DNA of 64,000 nt from the NCBI GenBank assembly GCA_030625815.1, contig DAOUQF010000002.1:119358-183357 (forward strand), written 5' to 3'. Origin of the DNA: Eubacteriales bacterium. Its GTDB lineage: Bacteria > Bacillota > Clostridia > Tissierellales > GPF-1. Below, in pieces: positions 33,187 through 42,645 of this stretch (the first letter of the stretch is position 1; each line of letters starts with the position of its first letter). The notes below the pieces were generated by a model, which was given only the letters and a program-made list of their open reading frames with translations, was not told the origin of the DNA and ran no database searches. The position numbers and the translations under genes were made by a program.

Positions 33187-33956
33187 TGCCGATCTTAACG
33201 ATAACAAACCTACACAAACATTTCGGTGGCGTTAAGGCGATCAATGATTTCTCCATAACCTTGGAGAAGGGAAAGATTTATGGATTGATTGGACCGAACG
33301 GAGCCGGAAAAACAACAATATTTAACACGATTACAGGAATCTACGAACCAACCATGGGAGAGATCTTCTTAAATGGGAAGAGCGTCATCAAGAAAGCTCC
33401 TTACGAGATTTCCAACATGGGAATCGCGAGAACCTTCCAGAACATTCGTTTATTTGGCAACTTGAGCGTTCTCGACAACGTTATTATCGCCTGCCATGCG
33501 GATGCGAAATACGGGATATTTGAGGCCATGACGAAGTTTGGCCGATTCAAAAAGAATGAAGAAGAGATCAAGGAAAAATGCATCAAGTTGCTTCAAATTG
33601 TTGGACTGGAAGAGATGCGAGACGATACTGCAGGCGCGTTGCCTTACGGTCATCAGCGAAAGTTGGAGATTGCGCGAGCCCTTGCGACAAATCCATCGCT
33701 TTTGCTTCTCGATGAGCCAGCGGCGGGCATGAATGAAAAGGAATCGGAAGAATTGGTGCGATTCATTCAAAATATTCATGAAAACTTTGACCTGACCATT
33801 CTTTTGATTGAGCATCATATGGATTTCGTTATGAGTCTTTGTGACGAGATTGCGGTATTGAATTTTGGTTCCACCATTGCCATGGGAACGCCGGATGAAG
33901 TCAAGCGCAATCCTGCGGTAATTGAAGCCTACTTAGGAGGTGAAGACGATGCTTAA
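33183..33956 (+). CDS. livG: Liv-type ABC transporter ATPase (LivG)
   Basis: 257 residues. Walker A GPNGAGKTTIFNTITG (about 38-53), the Q-loop in ARTFQNIRLFGNLSV, ABC signature replaced by ALPYGHQRKLEIARAL as usual for LivG, Walker B LLLLDEPAAGMNEKE, and switch His in LLIEHHMDFV. It overlaps livM and livF, so all are co-translated. Confidence 0.94.
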   Translation: MMPILTITNLHKHFGGVKAINDFSITLEKGKIYGLIGPNGAGKTTIFNTITGIYEPTMGEIFLNGKSVIKKAPYEISNMGIARTFQNIRLFGNLSVLDNVIIACHADAKYGIFEAMTKFGRFKKNEEEIKEKCIKLLQIVGLEEMRDDTAGALPYGHQRKLEIARALATNPSLLLLDEPAAGMNEKESEELVRFIQNIHENFDLTILLIEHHMDFVMSLCDEIAVLNFGSTIAMGTPDEVKRNPAVIEAYLGGEDDA

Positions 33957-34647
33957 AATTGAAAACCTTCACGCTGCCTACGGCGGAATTAAAGCCCTTC
34001 GCGGGGTGAGCATCGAGGTGAACGAAGGCGAGATTGTTGCGGTTTTAGGATCCAATGGAGCGGGCAAATCGACCCTGTTGAAAACCATCTCGGGCGTGAT
34101 GAAGCAAACCGAGGGTTCCGTACAATTTGATGGAGAAGAAATGCCACGGGTGCCGTATCAAGTCGTTGGAAAAGGAATTGTACATGTGCCGGAAGGCCGA
34201 CAAATCTTTTCGAATCTAACGGTTTATGAGAATTTAATGATTGGTTCTTTCCTTAGAAAGGACAAAGCGCAGATTGAGAAGGACTTGATTGAAGTTTACG
34301 AATTGTTTCCGCGTCTTTTGGAGCGGAAGGATCAGTACGGCGGTCACCTATCCGGCGGCGAGCAGCAAATGCTGGCGGTTGGTCGGGGCTTGATGGCCAA
34401 TCCAAAATTGATGATTCTCGATGAGCCTTCCCTGGGATTGGCGCCATTGATTGTAAATCAAATTTTTGAAATTGTGAAAGAGATCAACAAACGCGGCACG
34501 GCGATTCTAATCGTTGAGCAAAACGCGATGAAAGCCCTCAAGATCTGCGATCGAGCGTACTTGATGTCGACAGGCGTGATTGAGAAATCAGGAAAGCCGG
34601 AAGACTTGCGCAATGATCCGGAATTGATGAAGGCGTATCTAGGATAG
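33949..34647 (+). CDS. livF: Liv-type ABC transporter ATPase (LivF)
   Basis: 232 residues from ATG 33949 (AGGAGG at 33935-33940 lies inside livG). Walker A GSNGAGKSTLLKTISG, signature LSGGEQQMLAVGRGLM, Walker B LMILDEPSLGLAPLIV and switch loop LIVEQNAMKALKI. Together with livG it powers import. Confidence 0.94.
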   Translation: MLKIENLHAAYGGIKALRGVSIEVNEGEIVAVLGSNGAGKSTLLKTISGVMKQTEGSVQFDGEEMPRVPYQVVGKGIVHVPEGRQIFSNLTVYENLMIGSFLRKDKAQIEKDLIEVYELFPRLLERKDQYGGHLSGGEQQMLAVGRGLMANPKLMILDEPSLGLAPLIVNQIFEIVKEINKRGTAILIVEQNAMKALKICDRAYLMSTGVIEKSGKPEDLRNDPELMKAYLG

Positions 34648-34724
34648 TTAGCTGGTTTGGGTTATTTATGCTAGCTTGGGTGTGAATGCTAGCGAGGGCT
34701 AGTTATGGATTGACGGAGGCGAAA

Positions 34725-35702
34725 ATGGAGAAATTAGGACTGGGAATTTGGGCGTATGGAACGGGAAGCGACCGCTATGTCGGAGACGGTTACAAGCCAT
34801 ACATTCCTTTTGAAGAACGAATCAAACGTGCCGGTCAAATTAAAAACCTGAAAGGGGTTGAAATTTGCTACCCGTATGATGTCAACAAAGAGAATGTTGA
34901 AGCGGTAAAAACATTGTTGTCGGAGAATGGACTTCAGCCGATTTGCTTGATTGTTGAAGTGGTTTGCGATGGAGAATGGGCAACTGGGTCTTTCTCATCT
35001 CCGGATGAAACGCAACGAATGAAAGCCATTCAACTGACCAAGGAAGCCATGGATGTGGCTATCGAATTGGGTGTGGAAACGGTGAATCTTTGGTTGGGTC
35101 AAGATGGTTTTGATTATGCCTTTGAGATTGATTATGTTGCCGCATGGCAACGCATGATCGAAGGAATTCGCGCCTGCGCACTATACCGCAGAGATGTGAA
35201 GATTGCCATTGAGTACAAGGTCAGCGAGCCTAAAATGAAGTGCATAGTCAATTCAGGCGCCAAGGTTTTGGCTCTTGCGCAAGCAACGGGACAAGCCAAT
35301 GTTGGTGCGGTTCTCGATGTGGGACACGCATTGAACGCCGATGAAAATCCTGCCGAGATCGCCAGCGTTTTGTTGACGTCGGGACGGCTGTTCCATTTGC
35401 ATTTGAACGATAATTACCGCATGGCGGATGACGATATGATGTTTGGTTCTGTTCGACTGTTACAAAGCTTGGAACTCTTCTATTGGTTGAAGAAACTCGG
35501 CTATGAGGGCTGGTATTCATTGGACCTGTATCCATATCGCTTAGATGCGACGAAAGCATGCGAGGTTTCTATTGAATTTATGGAAGGCATTGACGCCGTA
35601 GCGGATGAGCTCCTTTCCAATGATTCCTTCTGGAAGATGGAAGTTGCCGATAAGATCGCTTGGATCCATCGCCGACTTTTCTGGGGAAAGGGGGACAAAT
35701 AA
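34725..35702 (+). CDS. Sugar phosphate isomerase/epimerase family protein (xylose isomerase-like TIM barrel)
   Basis: 325 residues from ATG 34725, with GGAGG upstream; the frame opens earlier at 34686 without a site. TIM-barrel features are KGVEICYPYDVNKENVEAVK, ETVNLWLGQDGFDYAFEIDY, the metal Glu in IAIEYKVSEPK, His in VLDVGHALNADEN and HLHLNDNY, and Asp in WYSLDLYPYR. This metal-ligand set (Glu, His, Asp) is that of the AP-endonuclease-2 family of ketose isomerases and epimerases, such as L-rhamnose isomerase-like proteins. It leads the sugar enzymes after the importer. Its stop overlaps the next start (TAATG). Confidence 0.85.
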   Translation: MEKLGLGIWAYGTGSDRYVGDGYKPYIPFEERIKRAGQIKNLKGVEICYPYDVNKENVEAVKTLLSENGLQPICLIVEVVCDGEWATGSFSSPDETQRMKAIQLTKEAMDVAIELGVETVNLWLGQDGFDYAFEIDYVAAWQRMIEGIRACALYRRDVKIAIEYKVSEPKMKCIVNSGAKVLALAQATGQANVGAVLDVGHALNADENPAEIASVLLTSGRLFHLHLNDNYRMADDDMMFGSVRLLQSLELFYWLKKLGYEGWYSLDLYPYRLDATKACEVSIEFMEGIDAVADELLSNDSFWKMEVADKIAWIHRRLFWGKGDK

Positions 35703-36760
35703 TGAAAGCAGCCGTTTGGTATGGACATAAAGACGTCCGTGTAGAAGAGCGTAAAATGCCGGTTCCAAAGAAGGGCGAAGTGCGCGTGCGCGTTGCCTGG
35801 GCCGGAATCTGCGGCACTGACAAGCATGAATATCTGGGACCCCTTTGGATCCCGGTGGAAAAACCCCATCGATTGACGGGTGAAACTGCACCCTTGGTGC
35901 AGGGCCACGAATACGCCGGCATCATTGATGAAGTCGGTGAAGGCGTAACTGAATGGAAAGTAGGAGATCGCGTGACTGCGTCAGGCTCATTGGTCTGTGG
36001 CGAATGCGAGTTCTGCAAGACTGGTAGAAAAAACATCTGCGAAAAGCTCGGATTTATCGGAGTCGGCAAAGATGGCGGATTTGCGGAGTACGTGGCGATT
36101 CCGGAACATCAGTTGTTCTTGGTACCGAAGAATGTCACGTTAAAGGAAGCGGCTCTGACAGAACCGATTGCTTGCGGTGTGCACGCGACCCAACAAATCG
36201 GCGATTTGACTGGAAAGACAGCAGCCATTGTTGGACCCGGCATGATTGGATTGAGTTGCTTGATCGCTGCGAAGGCGGCAGGGGCCGAGCCGGTATATGT
36301 AATTGGACAAGGCGAAGGAAAACGCGAATTCGTGGAAACCTTCGGTGGCATATATATTGACGGAAGAGTAGAAGATCCGGTTGAAGGCGTGAAGAAGCGC
36401 AACGGTGACCTGGTGGATGTATCCTATGAGGCGGTTGGTTTGGAACCGACCTTGGATCTGGCAGTAAACCTATTGAGATGCAATGGCACGTTGATGATTA
36501 TGGGTGTTTTTTCCAGCCCGCCAAGAATCAACATGAACTTAATTCAAGAAGGCGAGCGGGTCATCAAAACCTCTCAAGCCAACGTGAATGAAATTCAAGA
36601 TGTTTTGGAGTTGATTGCAGCCGAGAAATTAGACCCAATGCCATTGGTTACTGGGGAGGCAACCTTGGACCGTATTGTGGAAGATGGATTTGAAGCCATC
36701 TGTGCCAAGGGAAATGAACACGTTAAGATCCTCGTTGAAATCAACGATGGATTGAAGTAG
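35702..36760 (+). CDS. Zinc-dependent medium-chain dehydrogenase (butanediol/sorbitol dehydrogenase-like)
   Basis: 352 residues. Catalytic Zn site: AGICGTDKHEY and QGHEYAGIIDEVGEGV. Structural Zn cysteines: GSLVCGECEFCKTGRKNICE. The Rossmann region, AIVGPGMIGLSCLIAAKAAG, is GPGMIG rather than GxGxxG, a mild variant. The adenosine-binding acidic residue after beta-2 is not obvious (VYVIGQGEGKR), which may indicate NADP. It should oxidise a sugar alcohol or secondary alcohol from the imported substrate. Confidence 0.88.
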   Translation: MKAAVWYGHKDVRVEERKMPVPKKGEVRVRVAWAGICGTDKHEYLGPLWIPVEKPHRLTGETAPLVQGHEYAGIIDEVGEGVTEWKVGDRVTASGSLVCGECEFCKTGRKNICEKLGFIGVGKDGGFAEYVAIPEHQLFLVPKNVTLKEAALTEPIACGVHATQQIGDLTGKTAAIVGPGMIGLSCLIAAKAAGAEPVYVIGQGEGKREFVETFGGIYIDGRVEDPVEGVKKRNGDLVDVSYEAVGLEPTLDLAVNLLRCNGTLMIMGVFSSPPRINMNLIQEGERVIKTSQANVNEIQDVLELIAAEKLDPMPLVTGEATLDRIVEDGFEAICAKGNEHVKILVEINDGLK

Positions 36761-36773
36761 GAGGATATTCAAA

Positions 36774-37415
36774 GTGCTTGAGAATTTGAAGGCGGAAGTA
36801 TTAAAGTCCGCAAACGCATTGAAGCAGAACGGCTTAGTCAGCTTGACCGGCGGCAATGTAACAGGGCGGGATCCGGAAACGGGATATCTCGTCATCACCC
36901 CGAGTGGGATGGCGTATGAGGATTTGGTGCCAGAGGATATGGTGGTTGTGGACATCGATGGCAACGTCATCGAAGGAGCCATGAAACCGTCCGTCGATAT
37001 GGGAGGGTTATTGTATATCTTCCGTCATCGCCCGGATATCCATGGAGTCATTCACACACATTCACCCTATGCGACAAGCTTTGCTGTGCTTGGGGAAGGA
37101 ATTCCCTGCGCATTGACAACACTCGCGAACGAGGTGGGAAGCGACGTGCCGTGCGCACCGTATTCCAGACCGGGCAGTGAAACCATCGGAATTCAGGTGG
37201 TGGAGCATATTGGAGATTCCAATGCCTGTCTATTGCAAAGCCATGGCGTCATCGCGGTTGGAACCAATGTGAAGCATGCGTTGGTGGCGGCTGTGATGTG
37301 TGAGGATGCTGCGAAAGTGATTTATCAGGCGAGAACCATGGGTACCGTAACACGGTTGTCGGATAAGGAAATCACATATTGTAGAGAACTGTTTCTAAAT
37401 ACTTATGGACAATAG
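36774..37415 (+). CDS. Class II aldolase/adducin family protein (fuculose-phosphate aldolase-like)
   Basis: 213 residues from GTG 36774 (GGAGGAT upstream). Zn ligands HTHSPYATSFAVLG and LQSHGVIAVGTNVKHA; the phosphate site begins LTGGNVTGRDPETGYLVITP. In the catalytic-Glu region the usual SSE is KPSVDMGGLLYIF, so the acidic residue is Asp (S-V-D). That substitution could mean altered chemistry or specificity. It is a paralogue of the aldolase at 14854. It would split a ketose-1-phosphate made by the isomerase and kinase here. Confidence 0.85.
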   Translation: MLENLKAEVLKSANALKQNGLVSLTGGNVTGRDPETGYLVITPSGMAYEDLVPEDMVVVDIDGNVIEGAMKPSVDMGGLLYIFRHRPDIHGVIHTHSPYATSFAVLGEGIPCALTTLANEVGSDVPCAPYSRPGSETIGIQVVEHIGDSNACLLQSHGVIAVGTNVKHALVAAVMCEDAAKVIYQARTMGTVTRLSDKEITYCRELFLNTYGQ

Positions 37416-37428
37416 GGGGAAGTAAAAA

Positions 37429-38619
37429 ATGGAAATGAAAACAAAAAACTTTGAAACCAATGCCGTGCATGCAGGACAACATCCCGATGAACAAACGGGT
37501 GCATTGGTATCGCCATTGTATTTGACGAGTACGTATGTATGGACTCCGGAGAAAATGGAACGGTACTTAAACGGCGACAAAGAGGGCATCTTCACCTACG
37601 GGCGTTCTCGGAACCCTACTCAAAATATGTTCCAAACAAAAATAGCGACACTGGAGGGTGCTGAAGCCGCTTTGGCGACAGGCTCTGGTATGGCAGCCAT
37701 TTCTTTGGCTTTGTTGGGCAAGCTTCATGCCGGCGATCATATGATCAGCTGCGCGACAGTTTATGGCGGAACCTATGCCTTGATGACAAAGATCTTCGAA
37801 GAAATGAATATCGAAGTGACTTTTGTAAATGGATATGACAAAGCTGAATTGGAAGCGGCGCTTCGTCCGACTACAAAGATCGTATATCTGGAAGCAGTCT
37901 TGAATCCAACGATTCGATTGATCGACATTCCAATGATGATCGCATTTGCGAAAGAAAACAATTTGATGAGCATCGTGGACAATACATTCCCGACACCGTA
38001 CTTGTTCCGTCCATTGGAGCATGGTGCAGATGTTGTCGTTCACTCAACAACGAAGTATATTAACGGCCACGGCGACCACGTAGGTGGAATCATCGTCGGC
38101 GGCGCGGAGTACATAGAGTCTCTACGCGCGAGCATCTATCAAGAGCTCGGCCCGGTTCCTTCTCCATTCGCTTGCTGGTTGGGATTACGAGGTGCAAAAA
38201 CATTGCACCTGCGCATGAAGCAGCATTGCGAGTCGGCGATGACTTTTGCGAAATGGTTGATGGATCATCCAAAAGTGGTTGACGTTTCTTACCCGGGTTT
38301 GGAGAATCATCCTCAGCATGAAATGGCAAAAAGCATTTTCACCGGCAATGGATTCGGCGGCTTGGTTGCATTCACCATTGACGGCGGAATTCCAGAAGCG
38401 CAAAAGGTAATCAACGAGCTTCAGATGGCGCAATATTGCGTTTCTCTTGGCGATTTGGATACTTTGGTTCAGCATCCGGCAACCATGACTCACGGCAAGA
38501 TCGCACCGGATGATCGCGCACGCATGGGTATTTCTGACGGCATGATCCGTGTTTCTTTGGGAATCGAGAACGTAGAAGACATTATTGCAGACTTTGAACA
38601 GGCGCTAGAAAAATTCTAG
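37429..38619 (+). CDS. Cys/Met-metabolism PLP enzyme (methionine gamma-lyase/cystathionine-synthase-like)
   Basis: 396 residues, fold-type I. The internal aldimine Lys is in VVHSTTKYINGHGDHVGG (about 208). Other landmarks are FTYGRSRNPTQNMFQTKIA, ATGSGMAAISLALL, SIVDNTFPTPYLFRPLEHGA and HPATMTHGKIAPDDRAR. It could be methionine gamma-lyase, homocysteine or cysteine desulfhydrase, or O-acetylhomoserine sulfhydrylase. The residue after TY in the TYGR motif cannot distinguish these. Its place between a sugar aldolase and a kinase is unusual. Gamma-elimination would yield 2-oxobutyrate, a substrate for the downstream ferredoxin oxidoreductase. Confidence 0.88.
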   Translation: MEMKTKNFETNAVHAGQHPDEQTGALVSPLYLTSTYVWTPEKMERYLNGDKEGIFTYGRSRNPTQNMFQTKIATLEGAEAALATGSGMAAISLALLGKLHAGDHMISCATVYGGTYALMTKIFEEMNIEVTFVNGYDKAELEAALRPTTKIVYLEAVLNPTIRLIDIPMMIAFAKENNLMSIVDNTFPTPYLFRPLEHGADVVVHSTTKYINGHGDHVGGIIVGGAEYIESLRASIYQELGPVPSPFACWLGLRGAKTLHLRMKQHCESAMTFAKWLMDHPKVVDVSYPGLENHPQHEMAKSIFTGNGFGGLVAFTIDGGIPEAQKVINELQMAQYCVSLGDLDTLVQHPATMTHGKIAPDDRARMGISDGMIRVSLGIENVEDIIADFEQALEKF

Positions 38620-38628
38620 GAGGCACCC

Positions 38629-40098
38629 ATGATTTTAGTGATCGATGCGGGAACGTCCCGATTAAAGATAGCGATCATGGACTCATCTTATCGAACAATT
38701 GCGTTGGAATCGGAAGCGGTGGCGGTCAGCCACCCCTTTACCGGCGCTTGTGAGATTGACATGCCCACATTGTGGGAACAAGTGATAAAACTGCTGAAGA
38801 AATTGCGTGAATCCACGCCGGAAGCCTTCGCTCAAATTCAGGGAATTGGAATAACAGGTCAAGGAGACGGCATGTGGGGATTGGACGCAGAGGGCGAGCC
38901 TGTGCGGCCGGCTATTTTGTGGAATGACACGAGAAGCAAATCCCTGTCGATTCCGGAACTGGAACTCGCGGATCAGAACTGCTGCAAGCGGGGTGTAACG
39001 CCGAACTTTGCGGGAGGGAACACCCTGATTCTGCGTTGGCTGAAGGAAGAAGAGCCGGAGAATTATCGGCGAATCGCCCATGTTCTTCATTGCAAGGATT
39101 ATCTCAACTATCGTTTGACGGGTGAGATTGCAACCGAGGCGTCAGACGCTTCAACGGCGATGATCAATATTTTTGAAAAGAAATATGTGCAAGAAGGCTT
39201 GAATGAATTGGGAATTGGCGATACGTTTTCGAAAATGCCGCCGATCCTTGCCAGCAAAAATATTGTGGGCGCCATTCAACCGTCCATCACTGAAGCAACG
39301 GGGCTGTCAGCCGGGATTCCTGTCATAGCCGGCGCGATCGATGTGATCGCTGTTTGTTATGGAGCGGGCGCATCCAAGCTGAAGGATGCCTGCATCATTT
39401 TGGGCACGACCTTGGCCAACGGCGTTGTCATCGACAAAGAACAGGCGAGTGAACCCTACACCCTGGGAAGCATTCTGTGTCATGTGCCGGAGAACACCTA
39501 TTTGAGGCTGATGTCGACATTGAATGGAACGGCTTCCATCGAATGGGCGCGGGATCTGTTTATGCAGGGAAAGACCTATCGGGAAATTGAAGAAATCATC
39601 AGTCCATTGGAACCTGGCGAGACGGGCATACTCTATCACCCATACCTGTATGGGGAGAGAGCCCCTGTAAAAGATTCATTTGCTTGCGGTTCATTTATCG
39701 GTTTGCGCAGAGAACACGGCGCACGGGAAATGATGCGCGCGGTTTATGAAGGATTAGTCCTTTCTGTACTGGATTGCTTGGCTCACCTGCCGGAAACGGG
39801 GGAATCCCTGATTTTCACGGGAGGCGGCGCAAAGAGCAATCTGATCTGTCAAATGGTGGCGGATGCAACCGGCAAATCTGTAAAACGACCAAGGGAAGAG
39901 GAATTGGGCTTGCTGGGGATCGCAAGATCAACCTGGGAGGCGATTCGATCGAATCCTGAAGGCTTTGAACCGGAGTTTGATCGATTTGAACCGAACTTAA
40001 ATTGGACGAAACGATATCGGAAGCTCTACCGGATGTATGTGGAAACCCGTCAGGGATTCGCAGGCTTTTGGCATGAGCGTGATAAGGAGGAAAAATAA
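38629..40098 (+). CDS. FGGY-family carbohydrate kinase
   Basis: 489 residues. The phosphate-1 loop is VIDAGTSRLKIAIMD (about 4-18), then GIGITGQGDGMWGLDAEGEP and AILWNDTRSK. The second-domain adenosine motif is LIFTGGGAKSNLICQMVADA, ending GLLGIARSTWEAI. LTGEIATEASDAS fits xylulokinase-type members. Polyol and pentulose kinases of this group phosphorylate ketoses before aldol cleavage. RBS AGGAGG precedes ATG 38629, and the stop overlaps the next start (TAATG). Confidence 0.9.
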   Translation: MILVIDAGTSRLKIAIMDSSYRTIALESEAVAVSHPFTGACEIDMPTLWEQVIKLLKKLRESTPEAFAQIQGIGITGQGDGMWGLDAEGEPVRPAILWNDTRSKSLSIPELELADQNCCKRGVTPNFAGGNTLILRWLKEEEPENYRRIAHVLHCKDYLNYRLTGEIATEASDASTAMINIFEKKYVQEGLNELGIGDTFSKMPPILASKNIVGAIQPSITEATGLSAGIPVIAGAIDVIAVCYGAGASKLKDACIILGTTLANGVVIDKEQASEPYTLGSILCHVPENTYLRLMSTLNGTASIEWARDLFMQGKTYREIEEIISPLEPGETGILYHPYLYGERAPVKDSFACGSFIGLRREHGAREMMRAVYEGLVLSVLDCLAHLPETGESLIFTGGGAKSNLICQMVADATGKSVKRPREEELGLLGIARSTWEAIRSNPEGFEPEFDRFEPNLNWTKRYRKLYRMYVETRQGFAGFWHERDKEEK

Positions 40099-41132
40099 TG
40101 AGAGCATTAGTGAAAGAAAGTATTGAACCGGGCCATTTTTCCATGCATGAGCTACCAATACCTGTGCCTGGAAAAGATCAGGTGCGAATTAAGATTATTC
40201 GCGCGGGAATTTGCCAGACTGACTGGGTGTATATCAATCAGGGCGGATTCGCCTTGAAACCGCCGGTTGTTTTGGGCCATGAAATCGCCGGAATCGTTGA
40301 TGAAGTGGGCGAAGGCGTAGAAGGCTTTGAAATTGGACAACGCGTATTGACTCAAACGACTTATCATGTTTGCGGCAAGTGTCGTTTCTGCAAACAGGGA
40401 CTTTATAACCATTGCGCTGAGCGCAAGGGATTGGGATCTGCTCAAAACGGCGGATTTGCCGAGTATGTTGTTACTTGGAAAGGCAGCGTAATGGCGCTTC
40501 CGGAGGAGATTACCTTCGATCAGGCGGCATGTGTGGAGCCGATGGCATGCGGTGTGCACGCCATGGCAGAAAGGTGCCCGGTATATGTCAATGATGTTGT
40601 CGTTGTCATGGGACCTGGAACCATTGGTTTGGGTGTTGCCCAAGTAGCCAAAGCGCAAGGCGGAATCGTTGTGGTTGCAGGCTTGACTGCGGACCGTCCA
40701 CGATTGGACGCGGCTTTGAAGATGGGAATCGATCGAGTAGTGGATATTCAAACCGAAGATCTGGAAGCGATCGTTAAAGAAATGACTGATGGATTTGGCG
40801 CTGATGTTGTTGTTGAAGCCACTGGAAATGTGAAAGCGGTGGATACAGCCATGAAAGTGGTTCGACGACGCGGCCGATTTGTACCGATGGGCGTATTTAC
40901 AACTCCGATTGAACTCGACTTCCATACGATCAAGAAGAAAGAATTGGACGTATATGGTTCGCATGCGCAAGTGCCAACAGCGTGGGAAACAACGTTGAAG
41001 ATGCTTCAGAATGGAAAATTGAGCACAGATTTGATTGTCACTCATGTCTTCCCGTTGAGCGATTGGGAAAAAGCCTTTGAAACCGTTTCAAAGAAAGAGG
41101 GCATCAAAATCTTGTTGGATCCAACGAAGTAG
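40098..41132 (+). CDS. Zinc-dependent medium-chain alcohol/polyol dehydrogenase
   Basis: 344 residues. Catalytic Zn: AGICQTDWVYINQ and LGHEIAGIVDEVGEGV. Structural Zn cysteines: TYHVCGKCRFCKQGLYNHC. NAD site: VVVMGPGTIGLGVAQVAKAQ. It is related to the dehydrogenase at 35702 but clearly distinct, so two oxidations or reductions of different carbons are likely. It is the last gene before the terminator at 41140. Confidence 0.88.
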   Translation: MRALVKESIEPGHFSMHELPIPVPGKDQVRIKIIRAGICQTDWVYINQGGFALKPPVVLGHEIAGIVDEVGEGVEGFEIGQRVLTQTTYHVCGKCRFCKQGLYNHCAERKGLGSAQNGGFAEYVVTWKGSVMALPEEITFDQAACVEPMACGVHAMAERCPVYVNDVVVVMGPGTIGLGVAQVAKAQGGIVVVAGLTADRPRLDAALKMGIDRVVDIQTEDLEAIVKEMTDGFGADVVVEATGNVKAVDTAMKVVRRRGRFVPMGVFTTPIELDFHTIKKKELDVYGSHAQVPTAWETTLKMLQNGKLSTDLIVTHVFPLSDWEKAFETVSKKEGIKILLDPTK

Positions 41133-41139
41133 CATCCAG

Positions 41140-41163
41140 AAATCCCCCGGTCGGGGGATTTTT
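41140..41163 (+). terminator. Intrinsic terminator within the 29-45 kb region
   Basis: AAATCCCCC, loop GGTC, GGGGGATTT (perfect 9-bp stem, 41140-41161) followed by Ts. It separates the sugar enzymes from the oxidoreductase genes; read-through is possible because the next gene begins 18 nt later. Confidence 0.72.
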
Positions 41164-41180
41164 GATAAGGAGGAGCGAAA

Positions 41181-42065
41181 ATGAAGGAAATTCAAACACT
41201 GGAAGCGGTTGCGGGTGCAATTGCGTGGGTGGAGAAAAATAGCGATGGAAAGCAAGCATCCGCTTACGCTGCTGGATTGACGCAAGAGTGGAAAGGAATT
41301 GAATCGGCGGAATTGATGAAGAATTGGATGGGAGATTTTGCTTCCCTCAATGTCGTGATTCAAGAGATTCGTCTGGCGGGGATTTGGCCGTTTTTCAGCG
41401 CCGGTCTTGCTGGAAAAGCGTTGAAGGCAGGGCGTCCTGAAATCTTTGGCGGCAACGACATCAAGTGTGAAATTGTGAAGGCAACGGCTTGGAATCGCCA
41501 GCCGGAATTGGTTGCCATGGTGATGGAGTTGGACAGAGAGCCATCTTTGGTGGAACAGGAAGAGAAACTTTCGTGGATGCGAAAAGGATATGAGCTGGGC
41601 TATCGATATGAGCGGGACTACAAGGGGTGCGCCCAATGCACCCTGGCGGCGGTTTTAGACCTTTTGGACCGTGAAGAGCCGACCTTGTTTCGGGCTGCCA
41701 ATGGATTTGCCGCGGGAATGTCCCTCTATGGAGACGGCGTATGCGGCGGTTATTCCGGCGGTGTATTGGCCTTGGGCCTATTCGCTGGACGTGTGCGAGA
41801 AAACTTTGACGGGGATCGCGCGGAAAAGGATAAGTGTTATGCCCTGACCAAGCGTCTTCATGATCGATTTATCGAGACCTACGGCACCGTGATTTGCGGA
41901 GAGGTACATAAAGAGATTTTTGGGCGAAGCTTTAGCCTGAGGATTTTGGAAGATAAGCCTGCCTTTGAAGAAGCGGGAGCGCACAGCAAGGATAAATGTC
42001 CAGTTGTTGTGGGATCGGCGGCCGCATGGGTGGCAGAGATATTAGTTGATGAGGGAATATTATAA
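41181..42065 (+). CDS. C_GCAxxG_C_C family protein (putative redox protein)
   Basis: 294 residues. The C-terminal half carries the family cysteines: DYKGCAQCTLAAV (about 152-164), GDGVCGGYSGGVLALG (about 182-197), KDKCYALTKR and GTVICGEVHKEIFG. The N-terminal 130 residues (SAYAAGLTQEWKGIESAELM; LMKNWMGDFASLNVVIQEIR) are an extra domain I do not recognise. The family is common in anaerobes and suspected in electron transfer, but the biochemistry is unsettled. It leads the 2-oxoacid oxidoreductase genes with a 13-nt gap. Confidence 0.75.
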   Translation: MKEIQTLEAVAGAIAWVEKNSDGKQASAYAAGLTQEWKGIESAELMKNWMGDFASLNVVIQEIRLAGIWPFFSAGLAGKALKAGRPEIFGGNDIKCEIVKATAWNRQPELVAMVMELDREPSLVEQEEKLSWMRKGYELGYRYERDYKGCAQCTLAAVLDLLDREEPTLFRAANGFAAGMSLYGDGVCGGYSGGVLALGLFAGRVRENFDGDRAEKDKCYALTKRLHDRFIETYGTVICGEVHKEIFGRSFSLRILEDKPAFEEAGAHSKDKCPVVVGSAAAWVAEILVDEGIL

Positions 42066-42078
42066 GGAGGGAAAAAAC

Positions 42079-42645
42079 GTGATAGAGATTCGATGGCATG
42101 GACGAGGCGGACAAGGCGCGAAAACAGCCGCGCTGCTTCTGGCTGATGTTGCATTTGAAACGGGACGATACGTACAGGGATTTCCAGAGTACGGCCCGGA
42201 GCGGATGGGAGCGCCCATTACCGCGTACAACCGCATTGATGAAGACCCGATCCGGGTGCATTCAAACATCTATGATCCCAATTTTGTTGTGGTCATTGAC
42301 GACACCTTGATTGAACCGGCAAAAGTAGCCAAAGGCGTCAAGTCGGGCGGCGCGATTCTGATCAACAGCAAGAAAAGCCGAGAAGAGATTCACGCCCGAT
42401 TGGGCGGTTATAAGGGGAACTTTTTCGTCATTGACGCGGAGAAAATTTCCGTGGCGACCATCGGCAAGAATTTCCCGAATATTCCGATGCTGTCAGCCCT
42501 CGTGAAGATTGCTGGAATCATGGACGAGGCGGAGTTTGTTTCAGGAATTGAAGCCTCTTTCCATCATAAATTCGCTACCAAGCCGGAAGTGATTGCGGGA
42601 AATATGGCGGCCGTGAAGCTGACCCTTCAAGAGGTGAATGCATAA
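42079..42645 (+). CDS. porC: 2-oxoacid:ferredoxin oxidoreductase, gamma subunit
   Basis: 188 residues from GTG 42079 (AAGGAGGG upstream). Family start IEIRWHGRGGQGAKTAALLL and GFPEYGPERMGAPITAYNRI are the hallmarks of PorC. It ends in an ATG overlap with porD (TAATG). The separate gamma, delta, alpha, beta gene order is that of the four-subunit pyruvate/2-ketoisovalerate type found in anaerobes and archaea. Confidence 0.93.
   Translation: MIEIRWHGRGGQGAKTAALLLADVAFETGRYVQGFPEYGPERMGAPITAYNRIDEDPIRVHSNIYDPNFVVVIDDTLIEPAKVAKGVKSGGAILINSKKSREEIHARLGGYKGNFFVIDAEKISVATIGKNFPNIPMLSALVKIAGIMDEAEFVSGIEASFHHKFATKPEVIAGNMAAVKLTLQEVNA

Noticed and set aside
40152..41045. 297-codon open frame antisense to the Zn dehydrogenase
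   Set aside because: Shadow of a well-supported gene.
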